A stretch of 64,000 bases of DNA from Sphingobium baderi (GTDB taxonomy: Bacteria > Pseudomonadota > Alphaproteobacteria > Sphingomonadales > Sphingomonadaceae), in contig NZ_CP013264.1 of NCBI RefSeq assembly GCF_001456115.1, positions 496,001 to 560,000 on the forward strand, in the 5' to 3' direction. The notes under the pieces are model-generated. The model made no database searches. It was given only the letters and a program-made list of their open reading frames with translations, and was not told the DNA's origin. A program made the translations under genes and the position numbers. Below are positions 55,879-64,000 of this stretch, one piece after another. The first letter of the stretch is position 1. Each line of letters begins with the position of its first letter.

Positions 55879-56778
55879 ATGGAAGAAAAGCCGCCGATGA
55901 GCGAACCGGAAAGCGTCGTGATCGCCCCTCCGCCACCCCCGCCGCAGGCGCGTGGTCGGGTTCCATGGCTGATGCTGATCCTTTTGCTGCTGGCCTTCGC
56001 CATTGGCGTCGCGCTGACCATCTGGACGATGCCGCTGATCCAGAAACGCTGGATGACGCCAACCGCGCAGCTTCAGGCGGCCGCATCGCTGCCGGGCGGC
56101 CCGGCCCTGTCCTCCGCAACCGCCATGGGGCCCTTGAGCGCGGATGCCGCCCAGATGCTCGACAGCCGCGTGGTGCAACTGGAAGAAAGGCTGAACCGCA
56201 TTACCGTGGAAGCGCAGGCCGCGTCCGGCAATGCGACCCGCGCGGAGGGGCTGCTGGTCGCCTTCGCGGCGCGGCGGGCGCTCGATAACGGCGCGCCGCT
56301 CGGCTATATCGAGGGCCAGTTGCGCCTGCGTTTCGGACAGGCGCAACCGCGCGCCGTCGCCACGATCATCAATGCCGCGCGGGAGCCGGTGACGCTGGGC
56401 GACCTGCGCGGCGGCCTGACCAGCATCGCTGGCGAGGTGACATCCCCGCCGCGCGACGCAAGCTGGTGGCAGGCACTGGAACATGAAGCGCGCGAACTGA
56501 TCACCATTCGCAAGGCATCCACGCCTTCGCCGCGTCCGCAGGCGGCGATGGATCGCGCCATTCACGATATGGATGCGGGCCGCGTCGACGCGGCGCTGCT
56601 GGAAGTGCAGCGCATGCCCGACCGCGCCACCGCGGATCGGTGGATCGAACTGGCGCGACGTTATCTGGAGGCGCGCCGGGCGCTCGATCTTATCGAAACG
56701 GCGGCCATATTGGAACCGCGCCAGTTGCGTGGAACGGGCGAAAGCGCCATGGGACAGGCCGCACCCCCCGCACCCTGA
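55879..56778 (+). CDS. Mitofilin/Mic60-like inner membrane protein (COG4223)
   Basis: This is a 299-residue protein with a proline-rich cytoplasmic head (VVIAPPPPPPQARG), one membrane helix (about 30-50, LMLILLLLAFAIGVALTIW), a predicted coiled coil (about 95-135, SRVVQLEERLNRITVEAQAA) and a C-terminal helical domain (about 200-285) of the mitofilin type. Alphaproteobacterial Mic60 homologues lie beside heme genes and shape membranes. It is the third gene of hemC-hemD-mic60, starting 10 bp after hemD. A second in-frame ATG at 55897 is also possible. Confidence 0.8.
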   Translation: MEEKPPMSEPESVVIAPPPPPPQARGRVPWLMLILLLLAFAIGVALTIWTMPLIQKRWMTPTAQLQAAASLPGGPALSSATAMGPLSADAAQMLDSRVVQLEERLNRITVEAQAASGNATRAEGLLVAFAARRALDNGAPLGYIEGQLRLRFGQAQPRAVATIINAAREPVTLGDLRGGLTSIAGEVTSPPRDASWWQALEHEARELITIRKASTPSPRPQAAMDRAIHDMDAGRVDAALLEVQRMPDRATADRWIELARRYLEARRALDLIETAAILEPRQLRGTGESAMGQAAPPAP

Positions 56779-56889
56779 TCTGTCACAAACGCCGAATCGA
56801 GTTCAGCCTGCGGTGAAACCGATGGACGGCTGCCGCGTTTGTCACGAGAATGTCACCTTTGCCCTTGGGCTGAGAAGGATCACATTATC

Positions 56890-57642
56890 GTGCCTCCCTA
56901 TGCGGACGCCATCGCGAATTTCTGGAAGGGCCGTTTCCCGGGCAATCCCAAACCGGCCATGCGTCCGCCGCTCCCGCATCTGCTGGGCAATGCGGCGCTT
57001 CCCTTCGACATGGCGCGCACCAGAAAAAGCCTGCCTGCATTGGCCGGGGCGCTTCGGGGCGATGGCCGGCATGTGCTGCTGATCCCCGGCCTGATGGCGG
57101 CGGAACGGCGGATGGAGCCGCTCCGCGATGTGCTGAACGCTGCCGGTTTCGACGCGCATGGCTGGGGATTGGGCCGCAATCTGGGGCCGCGCCCCGATAG
57201 TCTGGAACAGATCGACCGGCGCGTCGACGCCATCCGCCGCTCTAGCGGCGCACCGGTGACGCTGGTGGGATGGAGCCTTGGCGGACTGTTCGCGCGCGAA
57301 TATGCGAAGTTCGCGACCCACAAGGTCGGCGGGGTGGTGACGATGGGCACGCCCTTTTCCGGCGATCCCCGCGCCAATCACGCATGGCGGCTTTATCAAC
57401 TGGTTTCGGGATTTTCCGTAGATGACCCGCCCTTCGCCTGCCGCCGCGAGGAAAAACCGCCCGTGCCGACCGTGGCGCTGTGGTCAGCCCGCGACGGCGT
57501 GATCCTGCCCGAATGCGCGCGGGGACGAAAAGGCGAGCGCGACCGGGCGATCGAGGTCGATTGCACCCATATGGGTTTCGCCGCCGCGCCCGAAGGCATT
57601 TTGGCGGTGGGCCACGCGCTGGAGGCTATGCGCCCGAACTGA
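56890..57642 (+). CDS. Alpha/beta hydrolase
   Basis: This 250-residue protein is an alpha/beta hydrolase. The nucleophile elbow is in VTLVGWSLGGLFAREYAKFA (GxSxG), and GGVVTMGTPFSGDPRANHAW follows, as in PGAP1-like or triacylglycerol lipase-like proteins. A strand VLLIPGLMAAERRMEPL precedes it. The late Asp (WSARDGVILPE) and His (DCTHMGFAAAPEGI) complete the triad. The substrate is unknown. GTG at 56890 is chosen because AGAAGGAT lies about 10 bp before it. The end overlaps gltX by 17 bp. Confidence 0.85.
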   Translation: MPPYADAIANFWKGRFPGNPKPAMRPPLPHLLGNAALPFDMARTRKSLPALAGALRGDGRHVLLIPGLMAAERRMEPLRDVLNAAGFDAHGWGLGRNLGPRPDSLEQIDRRVDAIRRSSGAPVTLVGWSLGGLFAREYAKFATHKVGGVVTMGTPFSGDPRANHAWRLYQLVSGFSVDDPPFACRREEKPPVPTVALWSARDGVILPECARGRKGERDRAIEVDCTHMGFAAAPEGILAVGHALEAMRPN

Positions 57643-58960
57643 GCCGCGCCAATGCCGCTTCTTTCCCGATCAGCGAGAGCATCTGGCCCATGTCCGGGCC
57701 GTGGTCCATGCCCGTCAACGCCCGCCGCAGGGGCAGGAACAGCGCCTTGCCCTTGCGGCCCGTTTGGCCCTTGAGCGCTTCGGTCAGGGCGCGCCACGCA
57801 CCGCCGTCGAAATCCATATCCGCCAGAAGGCGATGCGCTGTGGACAGAAAATCGCGATCCTCCATATCCGGCGCGGGCGCTTCGAACGGCCCGGTGACGA
57901 TGCGCCACCAGTCGGCGGCCTGCCCTATGGTTTCCAGATTGGGGCGGATCGCTTCCCATGCCGCTTCCCCCATGCCATCGGGCAGACGGTCGACCACAGC
58001 CGCATAGGGCAGCATATGCACGATCTTCTGATTGAGGCTCGCCAGTTCCGCTTCATCGAATCGCGCCGGCGCGCGGCCGAAATGGGCGAAATCGAAGCTG
58101 TCGATCAACGGCTGCACATCGGTGAAGGGTTCGATGGCCATGCTGCTGCCCAGACGTGCGAGCAGGGACAGGACGGCCATCGGCTCCAGCCCCGCTTCAC
58201 GGAAATGCGCCACGCCGAGCGAACCGAGGCGCTTGGACAGCTTTCCCTCGCTGCCGGTCAGCAGCGCCTCATGCGCGAAGGCGGGGAGCGGCGCGCCGAG
58301 GGCAGCGAACATCTGAATCTGCGCGGCGGTGTTGGAGACATGATCCTCGCCGCGCAGCACATGGGTCACGCCCATGGCCATGTCATCAATGACCGAGGGC
58401 AACATATAGAGCCATGAACCATCGGCGCGGCGGATCACGGGATCGGACAGCAGCTTCGGATCGAACTGCTGATCGCCCCGGATCAGGTCGGTCCAGACGA
58501 TGGGCTGGGCATGGTCGAGCTTGAAGCGCCAATGGGGCCTGCGCCCTTCCGCTTCATGAGCAGCAATCTGTTCCGCCGTCAGGGTCAGCGCCGCGCGATC
58601 ATAGACCGGGGGCAGGCCGCGCCCCAGCAGTATCTTGCGGCGAAGCTCCAGTTCCTGCTGCGTTTCATAGGCCGGATAGACATGGCCCGACACCTTCAAC
58701 GCCTCGAACTTTTCCTCATAAAGGGCGAAGCGGTCGGACTGGCGCGCTTCGCCATCCCATGCGAGGCCCAGCCATTGGAGGTCCGCGCGGATGGCCTCGA
58801 CATATTCCGGGCGCGAGCGTTCCAGATCGGTATCGTCCAGCCGCAGCAGGAATTGCCCCCCGCTCCTGCGCGCCCACAGCCAGTTGTGGAGCGCCGCGCG
58901 GATATTGCCGACATGGAGATGGCCGGTCGGCGACGGCGCGAAACGGGTGATGACGGTCAT
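57626..58960 (-). CDS. gltX: Glutamate-tRNA ligase (GluRS), shorter type
   Basis: GluRS (444 residues) charges tRNA with glutamate. The ATP-binding signature is FAPSPTGHLHVGN (7-19) and the KMSKS-equivalent is GKLSKRLG (239-246). The zinc-binding cysteines that many GluRS have between them are absent (no Cys in the segment around 95-110). Alphaproteobacteria often have two GluRS genes; this may be the second. The ATG at 58960 starts the conserved MTVITRFAPS; the 28 extra codons upstream come from the palindromic element. It converges with the hydrolase gene. Confidence 0.93.
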   Translation of the reverse strand: MTVITRFAPSPTGHLHVGNIRAALHNWLWARRSGGQFLLRLDDTDLERSRPEYVEAIRADLQWLGLAWDGEARQSDRFALYEEKFEALKVSGHVYPAYETQQELELRRKILLGRGLPPVYDRAALTLTAEQIAAHEAEGRRPHWRFKLDHAQPIVWTDLIRGDQQFDPKLLSDPVIRRADGSWLYMLPSVIDDMAMGVTHVLRGEDHVSNTAAQIQMFAALGAPLPAFAHEALLTGSEGKLSKRLGSLGVAHFREAGLEPMAVLSLLARLGSSMAIEPFTDVQPLIDSFDFAHFGRAPARFDEAELASLNQKIVHMLPYAAVVDRLPDGMGEAAWEAIRPNLETIGQAADWWRIVTGPFEAPAPDMEDRDFLSTAHRLLADMDFDGGAWRALTEALKGQTGRKGKALFLPLRRALTGMDHGPDMGQMLSLIGKEAALARLSSGA

Positions 58961-58969
58961 ATCTATTTC

Positions 58970-59070
58970 CCGTTCGTGCCGAGGAGATGCGGAGCGAAGT
59001 CGAAGTCCCATATCGAAGCATCCTTCGATACGCCATGTCGACAAGCCCGATGGCTACTCAGGACGAATGG
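58970..59070. repeat. Rearranged copy of the intergenic REP-like palindrome before gltX
   Basis: The ends CCGTTCGTGCCGAG (58970-58983) and CTCAGGACGAATGG (59057-59070) are imperfect inverted repeats. The core TATCGAAG-CATC-CTTCGATA (59011-59030) is a perfect 8-bp hairpin. The element fills most of the gap between nadE and gltX and lies in the gltX 5' leader. Confidence 0.65.
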
Positions 59071-59084
59071 CCTTTTCCAGTGAC

Positions 59085-60740
59085 TTACAAGGTGCGGAAG
59101 GCGTTGGTGATCGGATAGCGGCGATCGCGCCCGAAATTGCGGGTGCCCAGCTTTACCCCGGGTGGAGCCTGGCGCCGCTTATATTCGGCGATATAGAGCA
59201 GCCGCTCGATCCGGGCCACGGTGTCGCGGTCGAAACCGCGCGCGACCAGTTGCTCGACCGACAGCTCTTCCTCGACAAGGCCGTAGAGGATGGGGTCCAG
59301 CACCTCATAGGGCGGCAGGCTGTCCTCATCCTTCTGATTGTCGCGCAGTTCGGCCGTGGGCGGCTTGGTGATCACGCGTTCGGGCATGACCGGACCGGAG
59401 GGGCCAAGGCCAAGCGATGGCACATTCCCGTTCCGCCAGCGCGACAGGTCGAACACCGTGGTCTTGTAGGCGTCCTTCAACACCGAATAGCCGCCCGCCA
59501 TGTCGCCATAGATGGTAGCGTAACCGACCGACATCTCGCTCTTGTTGCCGGTGGTGAGCAGCATGTGACCGAATTTGTTGGAGAGCGCCATCAGCGTGAC
59601 GCCGCGGATGCGCGACTGGATATTCTCTTCGGTCAGGTCGCGCTGACTATCGTGAAACACGTCCGCCAGCATCGCGTCGAACGCGCCGACCGCCGGTTCG
59701 ATGGGAATCCTGTCATAGCGGACGCCGAGCAGCCTGGCGCATGCCTCGCCGTCTTCGAGACTGTCCTGGCTGGTGAAGCGCGAGGGCATCATCACGCACC
59801 ACACCCGGTCCGCGCCCAGCGCATCGACCGCCACGGCAGCGGAAAGCGCGGAATCGATGCCGCCTGACAGGCCCAGCACCACGCCGGGAAAGCGGTTGCG
59901 GTTCACATAATCGCGCAGCCCCAGCACCATCGCATTGTAGATGTCGGCGGGGCGCGGATCGAGTTCATGCAGCGCGCCGGGCAGGCAGACCCATTGGCCG
60001 TCCCATTTTTCCCACTGCGTCAGGACCAGCGCCTCTTCCCAGTCGGGAAGCTGCTGCGCGATGGAAAGATCGCCGTTCATGACGAAGGAGGCGCCGTCGA
60101 ACACCAGTTCGTCCTGCCCGCCGACCCGGTTCACATAGACCAGCGGCAGGCCGGTTTCACGCACCCGCGTTCCAGCGACCGCATTGATCCGGCGATCGTC
60201 CTTGTCGATTTCATAGGGACTGCCATTAGGGCTGATGAGGATTTCCGCCCCTTCGGCCCTCAGATGCGCGGTGACGAAGGGGAACCAGATATCCTCGCAG
60301 ATCGGCACGCCCAGCCTGACGCCGCGAAAGTCGATCGGCGCGGGCAACGGGCCGGGCGCGAACAGGCGCTTTTCATCGAACGTCCCATAATTGGGCAGCT
60401 CGCGCTTTTGCCGGATCGCCGTGACCGCGCCATTTTCCAGCAGCGCCACGACATTGAACAGCACCCCTTGCGAAGCGACCACCGTGCCCACCAGCATGGC
60501 CGGGCCGCCATCCGCCGTCGCCTGCGCCAGCCGGTCCAGTTCATGATTGGCGCGATCGACCAGGGCTGGTTTGAGCACCAGATCTTCAGGCGGATAGCCG
60601 ATCAGCTGCAATTCGGGATAGACGATGAGGTCCGCGCCCACCGCCCTTTCCCGCCATTGCAGCATCGCATCGGCATTGGCCGCAAGGTCGCCCACGCTCT
60701 GCGTCATCTGGGCCAGGGCGATCACGAGTTTGTCCGTCAT
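59085..60740 (-). CDS. nadE: Glutamine-dependent NAD+ synthetase
   Basis: NadE (551 residues) makes NAD+ from nicotinic acid adenine dinucleotide, ATP and glutamine-derived ammonia. The N-terminal nitrilase-type glutaminase domain (about 1-270) has Glu43 (PELQLIGYP), Lys112 (RQKREL) and Cys148 (PICEDIWFP). The C-terminal synthetase domain has the PP-loop LSGGIDS (291-297) and MMPSRFTSQDSLEDGEA. The chain ends RNFGRDRRYPITNAFRTL. The gene is 119 bp from the divergent prs start. Confidence 0.96.
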   Translation of the reverse strand: MTDKLVIALAQMTQSVGDLAANADAMLQWRERAVGADLIVYPELQLIGYPPEDLVLKPALVDRANHELDRLAQATADGGPAMLVGTVVASQGVLFNVVALLENGAVTAIRQKRELPNYGTFDEKRLFAPGPLPAPIDFRGVRLGVPICEDIWFPFVTAHLRAEGAEILISPNGSPYEIDKDDRRINAVAGTRVRETGLPLVYVNRVGGQDELVFDGASFVMNGDLSIAQQLPDWEEALVLTQWEKWDGQWVCLPGALHELDPRPADIYNAMVLGLRDYVNRNRFPGVVLGLSGGIDSALSAAVAVDALGADRVWCVMMPSRFTSQDSLEDGEACARLLGVRYDRIPIEPAVGAFDAMLADVFHDSQRDLTEENIQSRIRGVTLMALSNKFGHMLLTTGNKSEMSVGYATIYGDMAGGYSVLKDAYKTTVFDLSRWRNGNVPSLGLGPSGPVMPERVITKPPTAELRDNQKDEDSLPPYEVLDPILYGLVEEELSVEQLVARGFDRDTVARIERLLYIAEYKRRQAPPGVKLGTRNFGRDRRYPITNAFRTL

Positions 60741-60859
60741 GCGCCGGCCCTAGAGCATTTTATCGCAAGGCGCAAAAGCGCCTTTCCACAGGGGACTTGC
60801 GCCGCTAAAGGGGCCTCGATTTTCCGCTATCGTCATCATTTCGTCACGGGGTTTTCGCC

Positions 60860-61795
60860 ATGAAGCTGATGTCCGGCAATTCCAACAAGCCGCTGGCAGC
60901 CGCCATCGCCGACTATATCGAGATTCCCCTGACCGACGCCAGCGTCCGCCGCTTCGCCGACGAAGAGGTTTTCGTGGAAATCCATGAGAATGTCCGGGGC
61001 GAAGATGTGTTCGTGCTGCAATCCACCAGCTATCCGACCAATGATAATCTGATGGAACTGCTCATCATGATCGACGCGCTGAAACGCGCGTCGGCCAAGC
61101 GAATCACGGCGGTCGTCCCCTATTTCGGCTATGCCCGGCAGGACCGCAAACCCGGCCCGCGCACCCCGATCTCGGCCAAGCTGGTCGCGAACCTCATCAC
61201 CACGGCGGGCGCCAACCGCGTCCTGTCCGTCGATCTGCACGCGGGGCAGATACAGGGCTTCTTCGACATCCCGACCGACAACCTCTTCGGCGCGCCGGTC
61301 ATGTCGGCGGACATCCAGGCCCGCTTCGGCGACCGAAACCTGATGGTCGTGTCGCCCGACGTGGGCGGCGTGGTGCGCGCACGCGCGCTCGCCAAGCGGC
61401 TGGACAACGCCCCCCTCGCCATCGTCGACAAACGGCGCGAGCGGGCAGGCGAATCGGAAGTCATGAACATCATCGGCGACGTGAAAGGCCGCTTTTGCGT
61501 GCTGATCGACGATATCGTCGATTCGGCGGGCACGCTGTGCAACGCCGCCGCCGCGCTCAAGGAAGCGGGGGCCGAGGAGGTCGCCGCCTATGTGACCCAT
61601 GGCGTGCTGTCGGGCGGTGCGGTGGCGCGCGTGGAAGCTTCCGCGCTCAGGGAACTGGTCATCACCGATTCGATCCAGGGCAGCGAGGCCGTGTGCAACG
61701 CCAGTCGCATCCGCCACCTGCCCATTGCCCCGCTGCTGGGCGAAGCGATGAAGCGGATTGCGGACGAAAGCTCAGTTTCCAGCCTGTTCGACTGA
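60860..61795 (+). CDS. prs: Ribose-phosphate pyrophosphokinase
   Basis: Prs (311 residues) makes PRPP from ribose 5-phosphate and ATP, feeding purine, pyrimidine, histidine and NAD synthesis. The PRPP-binding loop is [20 protein letters not shown] near 213-232. The ATP-binding flexible part [20 protein letters not shown] is near 90-109, and [17 protein letters not shown] is near the N-terminus. It is monocistronic with a clear terminator after it. The end converges on a small membrane protein gene. Confidence 0.97.
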   Translation: MKLMSGNSNKPLAAAIADYIEIPLTDASVRRFADEEVFVEIHENVRGEDVFVLQSTSYPTNDNLMELLIMIDALKRASAKRITAVVPYFGYARQDRKPGPRTPISAKLVANLITTAGANRVLSVDLHAGQIQGFFDIPTDNLFGAPVMSADIQARFGDRNLMVVSPDVGGVVRARALAKRLDNAPLAIVDKRRERAGESEVMNIIGDVKGRFCVLIDDIVDSAGTLCNAAAALKEAGAEEVAAYVTHGVLSGGAVARVEASALRELVITDSIQGSEAVCNASRIRHLPIAPLLGEAMKRIADESSVSSLFD

Positions 61796-61808
61796 ACGGT
61801 CGCGCGGG

Positions 61809-61832
61809 AAAAGTCGCGCCGCGCGACTTTTT
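61809..61832. terminator. Bidirectional terminator between prs and the small membrane protein gene
   Basis: The perfect stem AAAAGTCGCG/CGCGACTTTT (61809-61818 with 61822-61831, 3-nt loop) has T runs on both strands. It terminates prs and, from the other side, the minus-strand gene that ends at 61832. Confidence 0.88.
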
Positions 61833-62068
61833 CAGGCGGTGGGCAACAGGATCAAAGGCATGCTGAAGATCAGGATGAGCGCGGCGGCGATCCGCTGACC
61901 GCGCGAAATGCCCAGCGGACTGTCGCGCCAGAGCATCGGGCAGGCCAGCAGCGCCATCGCCAGCAACAGCGTGGACAAGATGCCCGATCCGCCGTCCGGC
62001 ATGTCCTGCCGCAGCGCCAGCCCCGCGAACAGGAAGATAAAGCTCAATATCCAGCCGATCAGCGCCAC
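61832..62068 (-). CDS. Small membrane protein of unknown function
   Basis: This 78-residue protein has about three hydrophobic segments (about 2-18, 27-46 and 58-76), beginning MALIGWILSFIFLFAGLALR and ending AALILIFSMPLILLPTA. I recognise no family. It faces prs tail to tail, sharing the bidirectional terminator. The reading frame and codon use look like a real gene, but the length leaves some doubt. Confidence 0.6.
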   Translation of the reverse strand: MALIGWILSFIFLFAGLALRQDMPDGGSGILSTLLLAMALLACPMLWRDSPLGISRGQRIAAALILIFSMPLILLPTA

Positions 62069-62126
62069 CTGCGCTTGCCCCCTTGCCTTTGCGGGGTGAG
62101 CCTAGCGGCGCGAGGTTGCCGAAGCC

Positions 62127-62552
62127 TTAAGCCTCCACCCAGGGATCATAGCTGCCGAAGCTCCAGACATAGCCCTCCGGGTCGAGCGCGGTATAGCCGC
62201 GCCCCGGATAGCCCTCATTATCCTGCGGTTCCTGCACCACGACCGCACCGGCATTGCGGGCGTGGAGGCAATGGGCGTCAGGATCGGGCACCACGACATA
62301 GACACAGCCCGTCACGCCGCCCAGATCGCGCGCCGTCGACCATGTGTAGAGTGATTCGTTTTCCATGTCCTTGACACTGCCCAGCATCACCATGCCCCTG
62401 TTCAGAACCAGTTGCGCGTGATGGATAATGGCCGGATCGTCGGCATCTTCATAAACGGCGTGACGCTCGAAACCGAAGGCGTCGCACAGAAAGTCGATGG
62501 CCGCGGGCGCAGCGGCATAGCGCAGGCACGGGATGACGGGTGAACCGGGCAT
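62127..62552 (-). CDS. VOC (glyoxalase-like) family protein
   Basis: This 141-residue protein has the VOC fold: MPGSPVIPCLRYAAAPAAID, then FLCDAFGFERHAVYEDADDP and VLNRGMVMLGSVKDM in the first half, and GRGYTALDPEGYVWSFGSYD in the last strand. It resembles the PhnB/glyoxalase-like group with a possible metal site at the final His/Asp/Glu positions, but no enzyme activity can be assigned. An in-frame ATG at 62585 adds 11 unconserved residues. hisN starts 75 bp away on the other strand. Confidence 0.8.
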   Translation of the reverse strand: MPGSPVIPCLRYAAAPAAIDFLCDAFGFERHAVYEDADDPAIIHHAQLVLNRGMVMLGSVKDMENESLYTWSTARDLGGVTGCVYVVVPDPDAHCLHARNAGAVVVQEPQDNEGYPGRGYTALDPEGYVWSFGSYDPWVEA

Positions 62553-62626
62553 CTTGCCCTCCTCTGGCAGGACTCGGGATTGCATCAGCCTAGCGCGAAG
62601 CCCGCTTTGCCGCTAGGCGGGAACGC

Positions 62627-63412
62627 ATGACGACCCGCGATGACCTGACCCTTGCCCACCGCCTTGCCGATGCCGCCGGCGAAGCCATCCGCCCCTTCTT
62701 CCGCGCGCGCTTCGATCTGGAGTTCAAGTCGGACAGGTCGCCGGTGACGGAAGCCGACAAGGCCGCCGAAGCCGCCATCCGCGCGATATTGGAAAAGGAA
62801 CGTCCCAGTGACGGCATCATCGGCGAGGAATATGGCGCGACGCGGGAGGATGCGGAGCGGGTGTGGGTGCTCGATCCCATTGACGGGACACGCAGCTTCG
62901 TCGCGGGGCGGCCGATCTTCGGCACGCTGATCGCGCTGACGCAAGCGGGGTGGCCGACCGTCGGCATCATCGACCAGCCCATCGCGAAGGAACGCTGGGC
63001 CGGGATGGCGGGACAGCCGACGACCTTCAACGGCAAGGCCGTCAGGACGCGCGCCTGCCGGTCGCTGGAGGAAGCCATCGTCGCCAGCACCGGACCGCAA
63101 TATTTTCCCGGCTGCACAGGCGAACATTTCTCGCGCCTCGCCGGGCAATGCCGCGACACGGTGTGGGGCGGCGACTGCTATAATTACGGCCTTGTCGCGT
63201 CAGGCCATGTCGACATCGTGGTCGAGGCGGGCCTCAAGCTGCATGACATCGCCGCGCTCGTCCCGGTGGTGGAGGGGGCGGGCGGCCGCATGTGCGACTG
63301 GGCCGGGGAACCCATCGACGCACAGAGCGACGGGCGCGTGATCGCGGTGGGCGACCCCGCTCGCGTCGACGACATCATCGAAGCCCTCGCCCAGGGGCAT
63401 GAAGGCCATTAG
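62627..63412 (+). CDS. hisN: Histidinol-phosphate phosphatase, inositol-monophosphatase type
   Basis: HisN (261 residues) removes phosphate from histidinol phosphate. The metal-binding Asp/Glu are in [26 protein letters not shown] and [20 protein letters not shown], and the last Asp in [18 protein letters not shown]. This is the IMPase-type HisN typical of actinobacteria and alphaproteobacteria. hisD and hisG lie about 47 kb away in the same window. Its end overlaps the convergent macrodomain gene by 4 bp. Confidence 0.9.
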   Translation: MTTRDDLTLAHRLADAAGEAIRPFFRARFDLEFKSDRSPVTEADKAAEAAIRAILEKERPSDGIIGEEYGATREDAERVWVLDPIDGTRSFVAGRPIFGTLIALTQAGWPTVGIIDQPIAKERWAGMAGQPTTFNGKAVRTRACRSLEEAIVASTGPQYFPGCTGEHFSRLAGQCRDTVWGGDCYNYGLVASGHVDIVVEAGLKLHDIAALVPVVEGAGGRMCDWAGEPIDAQSDGRVIAVGDPARVDDIIEALAQGHEGH

Positions 63413-63981
63413 GCCCATCCATCGCAGCCTTCCGTCGCGTCCTGCACGGCTGCGTCGAACAGCGCCGCCATCGGATCGTCAAAACAGACGAACAGGATAT
63501 GCCGGAAGGAATCGGGCGTCGCGCGGAGTTCTTCATGCACCGTCCGAGCGGCGATCTGCGCGGCCACGCTGCCGGGAAACCCATGGGCGCCCGTGGAAAT
63601 CGCCGGAAAGGCGAGCGAATGCAGCCCATTTTCCCGCGCCAGGTGAAAGACCGCGCGATAGCAGGATGCGAGCAGGCGCGCTTCATCCCGATCCCCGCCC
63701 TGCCACACCGGGCCGACGGTATGGATCACATGGCGCGCGGGCAGGCGATAGCCGCCGGTGATCCGCGCCTCGCCGGTCGGGCATTCGCCCAGCGTGCGGC
63801 ATTCGGCCAGCAGGTCCGGCCCCGCGGCGCGATGGATCGCGCCATCCACGCCGCCTCCGCCCTGCAAGGTGCCGTTCGCCGCGTTGACGATGGCGTCCAC
63901 TTCGCAGCGGGTGATGTCGCCGGTCAGCACGCTCCAGCGCGCCCGGCCGACCGCATGATCGTGGATAGTCTGCGCCGACAT
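63409..63981 (-). CDS. Macrodomain protein, O-acetyl-ADP-ribose deacetylase type (MacroD)
   Basis: This 190-residue protein is a single macrodomain. It has [20 protein letters not shown] near the N-terminus, the loop [16 protein letters not shown] and [20 protein letters not shown] later. These are the signatures of MacroD-type enzymes, which hydrolyse O-acetyl-ADP-ribose and mono-ADP-ribose on proteins. The catalytic Asn and Asp are retained. The gene ends 4 bp inside hisN and its start lies near the window edge, so its upstream neighbours are not seen. Confidence 0.93.
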   Translation of the reverse strand: MSAQTIHDHAVGRARWSVLTGDITRCEVDAIVNAANGTLQGGGGVDGAIHRAAGPDLLAECRTLGECPTGEARITGGYRLPARHVIHTVGPVWQGGDRDEARLLASCYRAVFHLARENGLHSLAFPAISTGAHGFPGSVAAQIAARTVHEELRATPDSFRHILFVCFDDPMAALFDAAVQDATEGCDGWA

Positions 63982-64000
63982 CCGCCTGCTCCTTATCCAG

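Overview
The window is a gene-dense, high-GC stretch of what looks like the core chromosome of an alphaproteobacterium, most likely a sphingomonad (Sphingobium/Sphingomonas type). The markers are the infA-maf-RNase E/G block, a SciP cell-cycle regulator, COQ9, a DUF1674 (SDHAF4-like) protein, a short-form HisG, a hemC-hemD-mitofilin block, a degenerate RibBX-type riboflavin protein, and intergenic mosaic palindromes of a kind typical of sphingomonad genomes. I recognise no rRNA, tRNA, CRISPR array, insertion sequence or prophage, and no clear pseudogene.

Layout. Bases 1-16.6 kb are almost entirely minus strand: RNase E/G-like protein (cut by the window edge), maf, infA, bioA, an OmpA-like lipoprotein, a CPA1 antiporter, an M13 peptidase, bioD-bioF, the K+-independent H+-pyrophosphatase hppA, thiL, nusB, hisD-hisG and mnmA. 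Bases 17-29 kb are mostly plus strand: sciP, a GlsB/YeaQ-type membrane protein facing a second one, an RND efflux pair, a DUF445 protein, tonB behind a chain of dyad symmetries, a small membrane protein, and the riboflavin set ribD-ribE-ribBX-ribH. Bases 29-37 kb hold an Old Yellow Enzyme, a DMT exporter, coq9, feoAB, ssb, galU, an unknown protein and the 57-residue SDHAF4-like gene divergent from htpX.

Bases 38-44.5 kb carry rsmB, a PAS-only protein, rpe, a heparinase II/III-like protein, a GNAT acetyltransferase (minus) and purH. Bases 44.6-50.7 kb hold a Tat-exported MsrB, an ABC-2 exporter pair, queG, a small lipoprotein with an EI24/CysZ-like membrane protein, and an adenosine kinase-like enzyme. 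Bases 50.7-57.6 kb hold a flippase, the gpsA-tsaD pair, and hemC-hemD followed by a mitofilin/Mic60-like membrane protein and an alpha/beta hydrolase. Bases 57.6-64 kb hold gltX, nadE, prs, a small membrane protein, a VOC protein, hisN and a macrodomain protein.

How the genes work together. Riboflavin synthesis is nearly complete (ribD, ribE, ribB, ribH), but the GTP cyclohydrolase II-like domain fused to RibB has lost its zinc cysteines, so a true RibA must be encoded elsewhere. Biotin genes bioF-bioD and bioA flank an unrelated 4.8 kb block. Three histidine genes are present (hisD, hisG, hisN). Heme synthesis (hemC, hemD) is coupled to a membrane-shaping protein. Iron handling is represented by feoAB and tonB, both with candidate regulatory sites upstream.

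The most unusual items are: (i) an XRE-type helix-turn-helix fused to RibB, preceded by a leader with competing inverted repeats and a possibly hidden ribosome binding site; (ii) the tonB upstream region, where three palindromes coincide with a candidate -35, spacer and -10 and a fourth hairpin begins the transcript; (iii) three copies or fragments of a mosaic intergenic palindrome; and (iv) a 14-bp perfect hairpin just after tonB.
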